Below are positions 1 through 9,160 of a stretch of DNA of 23,693 nucleotides, in pieces. Made by a program: the position numbers and the translations under genes. The notes beneath the pieces were generated by a model. It was not told where the DNA came from. It saw only the letters and a program-made list of their open reading frames with translations, and made no database searches. The DNA comes from Silene noctiflora (lineage: Eukaryota; Streptophyta; Magnoliopsida; Caryophyllales; Caryophyllaceae). Location of the stretch: contig VHZZ01000045.1 in assembly GCA_009801015.1 (NCBI GenBank), forward strand, positions 311,898 to 335,590, written 5' to 3'. Every line of letters begins with the position of its first letter. Position 1 is the first letter of the stretch.

Positions 1-723
1 GGATGAGCCATTGACAGTTCAGTCTCCTGGGACTCAGACTCGTAGCTTTTGTTACGTCTCTGACATGGTATGATAACTTCTTTTCCTCGTAGTCTCATTA
101 CCCTGTGTCGTCAATTAACAAATAACCTTACATGGATTTTGTGAAATTCTACTTTTCTAGGTTGATGGTCTCATTAGACTCATGGAAGGAGAACATACCG
201 GCCCAATCAACATTGGAAACCCTGGTCAGTATAAATGTATACAGAAATATAGAGCACACACTATTCTAGAATATTAACCATTCTTTCCAATTTGTTGTGG
301 CCAATGTAGGTGAATTTACGATGCTTGAACTCGCCGAGACTGTTAAAGAGGCAAGTTCCTATCTTTTTAGTTTTAAAAAAAAGCTACTGCACTCATGTCA
401 TGTGCGCCTTATTGACTCGCAAAATTTTCATGATTTTGATCAAGAATAAAATGCATGAACTTTTGAATGTTCTAGTCTTCGACATTATAATAGGCAACGT
501 AATTTTTAACACGAAAGTTGGACATATGGCATTGCAGTTGATCAACCCGGATGTGAAGATAATCTCAGTGGAGAATACCCCGGATGACCCAAGACAAAGG
601 AAACCAGACATCTCCAAGGCTACAGAGTTGCTCGGATGGGAGCCGAAGGTAAAGTTGCGTGAAGGACTTCCTCTCATGGAAGAGGACTTCCGTCTTAGGC
701 TTGGGGTTCCCAAGAAGATCTAA
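1..723 (+). CDS. UXS: UDP-glucuronic acid decarboxylase (UDP-xylose synthase), 3' part
   Basis: Partial at the 5' side; the reading frame enters at base 2. Exons: 1-67, 161-224, 310-350 and 538-723 (stop TAA 721-723), giving the last 118 residues. The protein reads [20 protein letters not shown] at the left edge, then [20 protein letters not shown], then [14 protein letters not shown]. It ends with [17 protein letters not shown] and a final GVPKKI. These are hallmark C-terminal segments of the extended short-chain dehydrogenase family enzyme that converts UDP-glucuronate to UDP-xylose plus CO2 for xylan and other wall polymers. The short tail after [13 protein letters not shown] resembles the soluble cytosolic isoforms (UXS3/5/6 type) rather than the Golgi membrane-anchored ones; that assignment is from memory. 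Introns 1 and 2 are GT-AG; intron 3 (351-537) starts with GC. The catalytic YxxxK and NAD-binding GxxGxxG parts lie outside the window. Confidence 0.93.
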
Positions 724-859
724 GGATCTATACTAAGTGAACTGCCGGGATAGAAGAAAGTCACCGACAAGGACGTCTTTTTGGCTTGGTTTTTCAAATG
801 TAGGTCGTTGTTTGATGTTCAGTGTTAACCATTGCTTTCAGAACATTCAACCAGAGTAA

Positions 860-865
860 AATAAA
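860..865 (+). terminator. AATAAA poly(A) signal candidate for UXS
   Basis: An exact AATAAA lies 137 bases after the UXS stop codon, a usual 3'UTR distance in plants. Plant polyadenylation signals are degenerate, so the site is only a plausible near-upstream element. The open frame running through about 872-1234 has no ATG start and no recognisable domain, so I treat it as 3'UTR or spacer. Confidence 0.4.
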
Positions 866-1602
866 CATCTTTTGGTCGATTATATAAGAAAAATTTGCTG
901 TCTTCTTAATTCACTTCCAGGAACTCAAATCCTATTGCTAATCTGTTTTCATTCCGCTGTTACTCGAAAACAATATTCCGATAACATTTCCGTGAAGACG
1001 GGCATTATCCGTCACAGACTGAAGACAGATTTCAATATGCAAGTGGCACTAACCATATTATGCTCAATTTCCTCCCACTTGTCTTGTTATGAAAGGGAGG
1101 GACACTATTCATCTTCAGCTTGTCTTATTATGAAAGAGACGCTTCGTAAGTTTATATCCTCCTGTAATCCTGTTGCTGAACATATCTTCAATGCAACTCA
1201 ATTGGAAGATACAGATAATTCTGCAGAAATATGAATATCACTGCAGATCAAAACAAACTTCTTTTACTGATGTTAAAATATCTCCGCAATCTATTGATTA
1301 TATCTTTTGATGAGATTACCGCTTTGAATGAGCGAGGTAAGTTGAAGCCAAACACGAAATAAAACCGAAAGAAATAAAATTAACAGCTGAAACTCAAAAT
1401 TAGCAACAAGAAGAACAAGATGTTCATTTCAATTACTTGATATTTGAATTCTAAATTCATGATTTCATCAATTACAACACCACAGCAACAAAATCCAAAA
1501 CCTAAAACCGAAACGAAATCGACTACATTTCAACAACCATAACTAAATTAAAACCCTAATTACCAGCTAACAATCAACCAAACAAACAAGATCATTGATT
1601 CA
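866..1602. other. Intergenic between the tail-to-tail UXS and H4 genes
   Basis: This stretch must hold the UXS 3' end and the H4 3'UTR (H4 is read leftwards). It is AT-rich with scattered open frames lacking family features. I saw no transposon termini, RNA gene or additional exon in it. Confidence 0.6.
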
Positions 1603-1947
<345 letters not shown>

Positions 1948-2017
1948 TTAGAGAGAGAAAATGAGGAGAGAGAGTGGGAAATGTTTGTTGTGAATGGAGG
2001 TGAGGAATATGGAGGGG

Positions 2018-2026
2018 TATTTATAA
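2018..2026 (-). promoter_or_regulatory. TATA box of the histone H4 gene
   Basis: On the minus strand this reads TTATAAATA, about 105-110 bases upstream of the H4 ATG, which would give a 5'UTR of roughly 75-80 nt. Just upstream on the same strand (2036-2043) is CACGGATC, one base from the plant histone octamer CGCGGATC. Its position close to the TATA box fits a plant H4 promoter, but the octamer match is imperfect. Confidence 0.65.
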
Positions 2027-2210
2027 GGGAGGAGTGATCCGTGTGAGAGGGTGAAGAGGAAGGTGAGACGTTGATTGAGGGAAGATCGACGGTTGTGGAT
2101 TGATGAGAGAGTGTTGTTTGGATCGTGGATTTGTGTGAAAGGTGAAATGTGTGTTTCTTTTTTTTGAGTGAGATTTGGGTGTGGCGGGTTTTGTGGGGAA
2201 AAGAAACACA

Positions 2211-2220
2211 GGCGCCAAAA
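2211..2220 (-). promoter_or_regulatory. E2F-type site in the H4 promoter
   Basis: The minus strand reads TTTTGGCGCC, containing TTTGGCGC, an exact fit to the plant E2F consensus TTTSSCGC. It lies about 300 bases upstream of the H4 start. Plant replication-dependent histone promoters commonly carry E2F sites for G1/S induction. Function here is inferred from sequence and position only. Confidence 0.55.
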
Positions 2221-2280
2221 GGGAATTTTTGGGAGGTTGAGGTTTTGGTTTCGGACCTTTTCAAAATTGGTGTGATACAT

Positions 2281-2724
2281 TGTGGCGCCTAAATAATTCT
2301 GAGCCCTAACACATTAGGGTAGATTTGTAGGTGCTATAGGCCCAAATGTATAGTTTTAGATTTTTAAACGGTCGTCACCTTAAAGTAAAGAAATAATCGT
2401 AACTTGACTCAGCCTTCATGATCTTTTATTTTATCTAAACAAAGATAAAAAAGTTGATAATAATAAATACATAGTAACATGTTACTTAAATTAACGGGTC
2501 AACTTAACATTATTTTTTGAAAACTCCGCCTCCTTGGCCTTTCTTTTCATCTTGAGAAAAATGATAAGGTTAATAATAACAAAGATGGGTATAACTTGTA
2601 GGTTGTTTTACCAAGGTAATTAATTATAGGCTTTTTGAATCATCTGGTAGCGAATATGTTAGAGATAAATAGTGAAAATAACAAAACAATTTGAATGCAG
2701 TGAAATCATACACATTACACTTAG
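2281..2724. other. AT-rich spacer upstream of H4
   Basis: I see no open frame with protein character, no RNA gene and no clear transposon ends here. It probably holds distal H4 promoter sequence at most. Confidence 0.5.
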
Positions 2725-2890
2725 AGATGGCAGTGGGTCGAGAACCCGACCAGACCCTTCGTACCAGACCCTAATGGGTCCGGTTTGAGTCTGAATTTTT
2801 TAGACCCGATCGGGTGTAGGTCGAATATAGGTCTTAAATAAATGTTTTAGGTCGGGTCGGGTCTAGGTCCGACTTATGGGACCAATTTTA
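2725..2890. repeat. GGGTC/GACCC-rich repeat, possible hAT-type end
   Basis: The segment starts with TAGAGATGGCAGTGGGTC and is packed with GGGTC and GACCC words, including a tandem GGGTCGGGTCGGGTC-like stretch near 2852-2867. That combination recalls subterminal regions of plant hAT-like elements, which often start with TAGAG.TGGCA. I could not find a matching opposite terminus or a target duplication, so this is a repeat fragment of uncertain class. Confidence 0.4.
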
Positions 2891-3384
2891 AAAACACTCA
2901 ACCTGCGTGGCTCACCCCCGGACCTGTCCTTATTCCACCTATCGGCTGCCCCCAACCTAGCCCTCGTAGCTCGGCGCACGGGACTATAGCACGAGCCAAC
3001 CACCGATTTGTCTCACCATTGCCCGGTCCACATTCCACCCATGAGTGATTTCGCTTAAAGGAGAGCGGGTGTAGGGATATGTGTAGCTTAGTTAATGGCG
3101 AGCGATAGTGATAATTGGTGGTCTTATGAGCTGTCACGTTGAGATGTACGGATACATGTAGCTTAGTTATTTTTTTAGAAGGGCCGTGTTTTTAAAGTTC
3201 GACTTATCATGCTAAGATTTTCGGATGTATGCTGATGGGTTTCGAATAAAGACGAAGTGTATTCCATAAAATCAGTATGTGGTGGGGACTGTGGAGGCTC
3301 ACTTATACAAAGTAGGACAGTCCAAGCGAATTGGGGGAAAATGCCTTTGGAGCTATGTGTGAAAAATGCATGTTCTCTCCCACA
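2891..3384. other. Gene-free stretch with a C-rich island
   Basis: Bases about 2895-3050 are much richer in C than the surroundings, with no recognised gene. The minus-strand frame through 2898-3137 shows no known domain. A short phrase, TGTAGCTTAGTTA, occurs twice (about 3081-3093 and 3161-3173), suggesting a small internal duplication. No RNA gene was recognised. Confidence 0.4.
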
Positions 3385-3990
3385 TTAACGTGCTCGTTTG
3401 TCGGCTTTAACGATGTTATGACTACGAGGATAAGCATTAGGGCTCAATTGGAATTGAAGACCACTTTGTGCTCTCGGTGCCATGACTTTATGAATGCCTT
3501 CGTGTAACGATGGTTGGCCGGGAGGGATTTGTGGTGTGTTGGGACTTGAACTCGGAGATGAGTTGTTAAACATGTGAAGGAGTGGACGGAGGGATTGGTA
3601 AGGGTGATAGCAGCGAGAGACCGGATGTAGTTCATTGAGGGGGAAGGGGCAGATTGGGAAAGGATAAGTAAGACGATTTCCGAGGACAAATTGTATAGTT
3701 CATGTTTGGTGATTTGGAGAAATGAAAAACTCATACGTGCTAACGGAAATAAGGGTAAGTGGGGACAATGTTTGGTTAAGGGGTAATGGTCTGGCATGGG
3801 TGGGGTTGAGGGAGACATGACACCAATGTAAGGGTTGAAGAAGGTGAACGTTGATGCGGGCTTGACTGGTGGGTTGGGTGTGGGGTGGGGGTATGGTGTG
3901 CATGAATAGTTGAGGAAGTGTGGAGTAGGCAATAGCAAAGCAAGTAACGAGGAACCAAAGTTTGTCGAAGTAGTACTGTCGCTTTTGCAT
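3385..3990 (-). pseudogene. Doubtful secreted proline-rich protein-like frame with one internal stop
   Basis: From ATG 3990-3988 one minus-strand frame stays open to a stop at 3387-3385 (202 codons counting stops), broken by a single TGA at 3702-3700. It starts MQKRQYYFDKLWFLVTCFAI, a basic start followed by a hydrophobic stretch like a signal peptide. A Pro/His/Ser/Thr-rich middle follows. The tail contains PSSSPNTPQIPPGQPS and ends in ADKRAR. I do not recognise a family, and no cysteine-rich, CLE, CEP or IDA motif is present. The minus strand is very C-rich here, which depletes stop codons by chance; a second frame (3938-3444) is open over much of the same stretch. It could be a decayed gene, a gene with an unrecognised intron, or chance. 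Confidence 0.25.
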
Positions 3991-4167
3991 GGTGTTCAAG
4001 AGGGAAAACAATCAATCGAAAACAAACAAAGGTTATTGTTGTAAGCTTATCATTGTAAGGTTATGTTGTCGGCGGTGGAGGATTGAGGTTTGGGGCGGCG
4101 GTAATGGGTTGCAGCAGCAAGTGGTGGTGATTGAGGTTTGAGATTTGTGATTTTTTTATTTTTTTTT

Positions 4168-5466
4168 TGTAACACCCCCATACACCAAAGTGCCTTACCA
4201 AGGCCACCTTAGGTGTGAAGATGCTACCATCTCGGTTTCCCGAGGCAATGATCATCACAAGACAATAATGAAACAACTTAAATAAGTATTTAAACGATTA
4301 CATTGNTACGAAACTCTATAACAACACTGTCCGACCAACTATCTGAAATACAAGTCTCAAACAACTACTGAAACTCGACATGACGTAACGGAAGACTCTA
4401 ACAAGGCGAATGCCCCTTCATCCCACGTGCATCAAAGCTATACCTGCTCAAATCTGCTCACCATCCCCGAATGGATCATCACAGTTACAACAAACAAACA
4501 CGGGGTCAGTTGCTGCCATACAAACAATTCAATAATAACATAGCCATATCATACAATCTCCTTCATCACACCACCACACACCTCATCACTGACTACACAC
4601 CCAAGGTGTGTAGCCCTGCCAGTGGGGGACCGCAACCGTTCCCACCTAAGTCCCGCTCATCATACCGAGCGAAAACCCAAGTTCCTTAATGTGCACATCC
4701 CCTCCCGTGGCGGGTTCCACGGAGGGCAAATCAAGGGCGTTAAGCCACTCCCGCAAGTGACTCCACTCAGCCGAGAACGCATCTCGCAACATACACCAAT
4801 TCCACCTCCATCACTTCGTCACATCATACAACACAAACATATATACATCATATAATCACAATATACATAATGCCACACAATGAACAGTAACTGAGTAGGG
4901 AAACCCTACCTAGAAGCAATCACCGATCAACAATTCAATCAATCAGACATGATCCTCTACGAATCCACTTCCTAACAATCACAATAGCCATATATCACAA
5001 TCCATACTCAAAACCCCCAATCAATCTGCCCTAATCCCCAAATTAGGGTTTAATCAACGATAACGGAAATGCATAAAAACAATACCAGAAACTTACCCTT
5101 GAGACAAGGAATCAGACGACATAACCGACGCGGGAGACTACCGACTCAAGCTCCGGATTAGCCAATAACGCGAGATGATCGAAGAGGAGACGAAGGAACC
5201 TTCGAGAGGATTGTCGGTGAAGTTTTTATGTTAAAGAAAATAATGAAAACTGATGAAGTTAACTCGCGTTATAAACATCCGGTTCGCGACTTACTCGACC
5301 GAGTAAGTACGGTACTCGATCGAGTGGCCCTTACTCGATCGAGTAAGCTTGGTACTCGATCGAGTACCCCAACTCCAGACCCGTACTTGAAAAAGATATC
5401 GACTTACTCGACATAGTAAGTCCTACTCGGTCGAGTCCCAAAGACAAGGAAAACCGTAGTATTACA
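4168..5466. mobile_element. Solo-LTR-like element (1.3 kb)
   Basis: The segment starts TGTAACACCC and ends GTATTACA, so its ends are TGTAA...TTACA, the short inverted TG...CA termini of long terminal repeats. Both flanks are T-runs (4163-4167 and 5467-5471), compatible with a 5-bp TTTTT target duplication, but the low complexity makes that weak evidence. No gag, protease, reverse transcriptase or integrase frame lies inside or beside it, and no second LTR copy is in the window, so a solo LTR left by recombination is the best reading. From memory, elements with this start and the TACTCGATCGAGTA motif are abundant in Caryophyllales. Base 4306 is an unresolved N. Open frames inside are not recognisable proteins. 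Confidence 0.6.
5291..5440. repeat. Array of ACTCGAYCGAGT palindromes inside the LTR-like element
   Basis: Four palindromic units start at 5291, 5311, 5331 and 5351 with an exact 20-bp spacing. They alternate between a TTACTCGAYCGAGTAAG form and a GGTACTCGATCGAGT form, so the true repeat is a 40-bp dimer present twice. Two degenerate units follow at about 5403-5420 and 5423-5437 after a 30-bp gap. Each unit is self-complementary over 12-16 bases. Confidence 0.8.
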
Positions 5467-5705
5467 TTTTTTTTTAAAATGGTAGGAGAGTGGATGAAAA
5501 TATGAGATCGACAATTGTGAAAAATGTGTTCACAATTGAATAAATATTGTCCATAAAGATCATAACTGCATAACTCTTCTAATAAACGACACAAACTACA
5601 CTAATACCTTAATATTATATCTTTATCCGTCTATTCATTTAACCCGTTTTAAATTTTCACAAACAAACCCGTCTTAAACAAGAAACCGTCCCAACAGTGG
5701 CAAAC
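5467..5705. other. Upstream flank of the ATP synthase 6-kDa gene
   Basis: AT-rich DNA between the LTR-like element and the promoter motifs. I see no gene, RNA or transposon end. The transposon insertion placed foreign DNA only about 400 bases from the start codon of the next gene. Confidence 0.5.
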
Positions 5706-5746
5706 AGCCCAATCAGGCAATCAATTAGAAATGCACGGACTGGGCT
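5706..5746 (+). promoter_or_regulatory. Paired site II-like elements (TGGGCY)
   Basis: AGCCCA at 5706-5711 (TGGGCT on the other strand) and TGGGCT at 5741-5746 lie 126-166 bases upstream of the ATP synthase subunit start. TGGGCC/T site II motifs, often in pairs, are known in promoters of plant nuclear genes for mitochondrial respiratory-chain components. Spacing and position fit that use; function is inferred. Confidence 0.45.
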
Positions 5747-5871
5747 TACACGATCCCTTAAAAAAGTCCAACAAACAAAAACAGTAGTACAAATTCCACA
5801 GCCGATAAACTCACAAAGTCGCAAGAGACTGGAAATCAGATCAGATTCAACAAAAAAGCGAGAAAAAGATA

Positions 5872-8800
5872 ATGAGAAAATTCGATCCATGGCCAGTATT
5901 CTTCAAGAGGGAATGGAAGCGTAACTGGCCTTTCCTCGTTGGTTTCGCCGTCACAGGCGCCATCATCACCAAGATGTCTCTTGGTTTTACTGGTATTATT
6001 CGTTTTTTGATTGATTGATTGATTGATTTTTATCTTGATTGATTTCAATTAATCGTGTAATTATGGATGTAATTATAAATTAATAATGCATTTGTGTTTG
6101 TTGATTAACAGAGGAGGATGAGAAGAATTCTCCATTTGCTCAGAGGCACAAAAAGTATGGTTTCCAGTCAAACCCTAGATTTGTTTCCGTTGAATTGTTT
6201 TTCGGTTGGGTTGATTCGTTTTATATTTGATTGGATGTCGATTATAGTTATGTATTACCCCTCTGTCTAAATCATTTGTTTACATTTGATTAGAGTACCC
6301 TTAATAAAGAATAAGAAAGGAAAACAAATGATTGGGGCGTTATAGATTGCGTCTAGTTCTTCGAATATGTCGAAAAATGGTGCAAATCTGAAGAATGAGA
6401 CGTAATACGTTTGTTTGATTCGACTCAGGCTAATTAGGGAGTTTGAGATCGTATAGTTTATCATCTGTAGCTATAAAAGGCTAGTTCGGCAGCTTTAAAA
6501 TTAGGTTATTTTCGAGTATGGGGAATAATGTTTTGGAACACCTATAGGCTATTAGCTCATGCCAATCATATTTTTATGCAACAATGGAGAAATGTTTTAT
6601 AGACTATAGAGTAATCGGCTAAGAAGGGGAATAATGTAGATTATGCGAGAACTAGGTTCAGGAATCAGGGTGATGGGAAATAAGCCCAGCTGCGTTGATG
6701 TTTCCCCGAGTTAAGGCTGCCCATTTTCTTGTTTTTCTGTTTATTAAAAGCTTTTAATCGATTGGGTGAAAGCTTGGGCATCATTTGGCTGGCACTCAAG
6801 CGCCTTGTTGGTTTTGAATGAAAAATTATTAATGCTGTTATGATACTTGAGGAAAATACGACATCACCTATGTTACCTCTCGCAGTCTCACTCAATCCTC
6901 TCTTATTCCGGAAGTAAAATAAGTTGGAAGATAGAGAAAGAAACTACTAGAAATACTAGAAATACAAAATAAAATTACCTACATATCTATGTTCCTTGAC
7001 AGTTGTTATGTAGGTAAACATATGTTAGAATTAAGGAAATTATCTTAATGTGGTTGTGTTTCTTTGGAGTATGGATCTTTTGCATTTCTTAAAAAGAAGT
7101 GAATATGCATTTTTCCTCACGGTTTTTAAAATACCCAAAAAAATAATAAAAAAGGTTGAACTGGAGATGGAGGAATTCATTTATCTTTTCTTTCGTAAGA
7201 AATTTAAGACCAATGGATTGCACCCATCATTAATGGGATATGGACCTCCATTTATTTTGAGTAATTAAAGGGGATCAATTGGATTTCCTTGAGACTATTT
7301 GAGTACAACCACATAAAGGAATCTTGCTCTCCTCTTTGTTGGTCATTGCGCACTCTATTTCTTTAACCAATCCTGCTTGAAATGGATTTATATGTTGTGG
7401 CCTGTGGGTGATAATCTGCTGTATGTCACCACTAAGCGTGCTTATGAACTGGTGTGAGTTGTTTTGTTGGGAAATATAGATAAACTGGTAAGTAGAGTAT
7501 TTAAGTCACAAATTTACCTTTTTTGGGTCTTTTACTCATTTTGGATAGTGCCCACACATATAATTCAGCAGCCACCACTCAGATAGTCGCTTTACAAGAG
7601 GAGTTATGAAATCTTAATTCTCAACAAACTAGGCAAAGGGTTTGTTGAAAATTATATACTGATGTCTAGACATCTACAACCATGTACTGTTCCCATATTT
7701 TTTCTTATGACTGCTTAAGATTACAGAAAGATGACACTGTATATTATGCCTTTGTGTTGATTGCGTTGTTCTTTCCATTTGTTGTTGCTGATTATCGAGT
7801 CTCCATCTGTTGATGTTTTTTTTAATTGTTGATAATCCGTGATGAATGAGTTGTGTATTTGTGTTGTTCAGATGAATTGGTTATTTTTCTTGCTGATTGG
7901 ATGTTGATTTTAGGTTATACTCTATATTAAGATTTAACTATAGATTGCCTCTCATTCTTTGTATTTGCACCACATCACCCATGTTGCCTCTCACTAAATC
8001 CTCTATTATTCAGATAGACAAAAAACTACTAGAAATACTAAACTCTTAGGGGGCGTTTGGTTCGCAAAGGGGTAAGGGAATGAAATCAACAAAGGGAAAC
8101 AAGGGGAAAGGAATGGGATAACCCTTGATTCCTTTATGTGTTTGGTTAGCATAGGTAAGGGAATAATACACAAACCCAAAACACACTACACAAAACTAAC
8201 CACCACCCTAAAACCATCCCCAACCACTCTGAAACCACCGACACACCTCTCCCCCTCCTGCCGACCCTCCACCTTCGCCGGCGACTACCCTACACACCCG
8301 CCCCTTTCCCTGCCAAACTTACCCAACACCACCCCAAACACCAAACCGAACAACAAGAAACACCAGCCCCAGCCCCGAAACTCCCTCCCCCGCCCCCAAA
8401 AACACCAGATCTTTGAGGGCAGGGGAGGGAGTTTCGTGGGTGGGGCTGGTGTTTCTTGTTGTTGGGTTTGGTGTTTGGGGTGGTGTTGGGTCAGTTTTAC
8501 AGGTGGTGTTGGTCAGGTCTGGAGGGAAGTCAGCAGTGAGGGAGTGACAGAGGGGGGAGCGCCGGTGCCGGCCGCTACTGGTGGGGTCAGTGTTCATGGT
8601 TGGTGTTGGCGGTTGGAATGGTTGATGTAGGTGGTGTATGGAGGTAATAGGGAAAGGGAATGGGATACCCTTGGGAGGGTGGGGGAATGAGTTGTAAACC
8701 CAAACTGGATTTTGGGTAAAGGGCAAGGAAAAACGAGCTAAACAAACAAGGGAATTGGGCTATTCCATTCCCTTTCCTGTAACCCCCAAACCAAACGCCC

Positions 8801-9160
8801 CCTTATTGGTTTGTTGTAGTCTTGTAACACATCAGATTAGCTACTGAATAGGAAATAATTGTAGCATTGTCCTTGTCAATTAGCGGACGAAATAATATTT
8901 CTATCAGCCAAATACATCGTTCTCATTTGAATGCTTTCAATTTTTATTTTTTTTAATTGTCTCCAGTAATATAAGTTAATTTTTAGTTGCATAGTAAGCT
9001 CCCAGTGTCCCACCTCTTGACCTTGCATCATACGTGCCTGTGTGACCTTGAAACAATGCTCTCCTTTTCAACTTTGTCATTATTCTTTCTTATATTAGTT
9101 CTGCTGCGATTATTCATAAAACATTGTTATGTTTGGTTCTTTTGTTTTTTCAGGCGTTAG
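5872..9160 (+). CDS. Mitochondrial ATP synthase 6-kDa subunit (plant-specific, MtATP6-like)
   Basis: Three coding exons: 5872-5992, 6112-6154 and 9154-9160 (171 nt with stop), giving 56 residues. The protein starts MRKFDPWPVFFKREWKRNWP, continues with a hydrophobic segment FLVGFAVTGAIITKMSLGF (about residues 21-39) and ends in a charged tail finishing RHKKR. This matches the small membrane subunit of the plant mitochondrial F1Fo-ATP synthase (about 55 residues in Arabidopsis, recalled from memory), an Fo component of the inner membrane with one transmembrane helix. The last exon supplies one base of a Lys codon, an Arg codon and TAG. All introns are GT-AG and phases agree. If the 2999-bp second intron were retained, translation would run on for 24 other residues to a TGA at 6228-6230. 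I prefer the spliced form because its length fits the family. Confidence 0.9.
6257..6341. mobile_element. Stowaway-like MITE remnant in ATP synthase intron 2
   Basis: The left end resembles CCTCTGTCTAAATCATTTGT and the right end AAAACAAATGATTGGGGC, imperfect inverted copies of each other sharing the ATCATTTGTTT core. The same core occurs in the element at 12329-12414. Termini are degenerate and a TA target duplication is not clean. Confidence 0.45.
6855..6965 (+). repeat. Direct repeat, left copy (partner about 7968-8041)
   Basis: The order ACATCACCTATGTTACCTCTC, then AATCCTCT.TTATTC, then ACTACTAGAAATACTA recurs at 7972-8041 as ACATCACCCATGTTGCCTCTC and so on, in the same orientation and with the same spacing of blocks. 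Both copies lie in ATP synthase intron 2, about 1.1 kb apart. Confidence 0.65.
7011..7670 (+). repeat. Dispersed repeat copy A in ATP synthase intron 2
   Basis: Colinear blocks are shared with copy B (13723-14085), in the same orientation. They include TAGGTAAACATATGT, AATTATCTTAATGT.GTTGTGTT, the CGCACTC block with AATCCTGCTTGAAATGG, GAGTATTTAAGT.ACAA, TTTGGATAGT.CC, and CAAACTAGGCA. Copy A is longer because of roughly 210 extra bases between about 7070 and 7283, apparently an insertion in A or a deletion in B. No coding capacity or clear termini were recognised. Confidence 0.7.
8049..8802. mobile_element. PIF/Harbinger-type (Tourist-like) non-autonomous element with TTA target duplication
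   Basis: The element starts GGGGGCGTTTGGTT and ends AACCAAACGCCCCC, perfect 14-bp terminal inverted repeats apart from an inner CCCCCAAACC variation. It is flanked by TTA on both sides (8046-8048 and 8803-8805). A 3-bp TWA target duplication and GG.C.GTTTGGTT termini are diagnostic of PIF/Harbinger MITEs. At 754 bp it is long for a MITE and encodes no transposase. It sits inside ATP synthase intron 2 and is much more GC-rich than the intron. Confidence 0.88.
8321..8491. repeat. 70-bp inverted repeat (long hairpin) inside the Harbinger-like element
   Basis: Left arm 8321-8390 and right arm 8422-8491 are reverse complements at 67 of 70 positions by hand alignment, separated by a 31-base loop. 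If the intron is transcribed, this folds into a near-perfect hairpin stem of small-RNA-precursor type. The arms explain the pairs of mirrored open frames seen here, which are not genes. Confidence 0.85.

Noticed and set aside
393-713. Minus-strand open frame of 106 codons opposite UXS
   Set aside because: It is antisense to well-supported UXS exons and an intron and has no domain of its own.
310-723. Continuous plus-strand frame through UXS exon 3, intron and exon 4
   Set aside because: The middle part (about 351-537) is AT-rich with no family similarity; removing it as a GC-AG intron restores the conserved sequence exactly.
4061-4855. Open frames within and beside the LTR-like element
   Set aside because: No retroelement protein motif is visible and they cross the element boundary at 4168.
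8136-8726. Two opposed Pro/Thr-rich frames of 164 and 135 codons
   Set aside because: Both lie inside the inverted-repeat Harbinger-like element, which mirrors open frames on the two strands.
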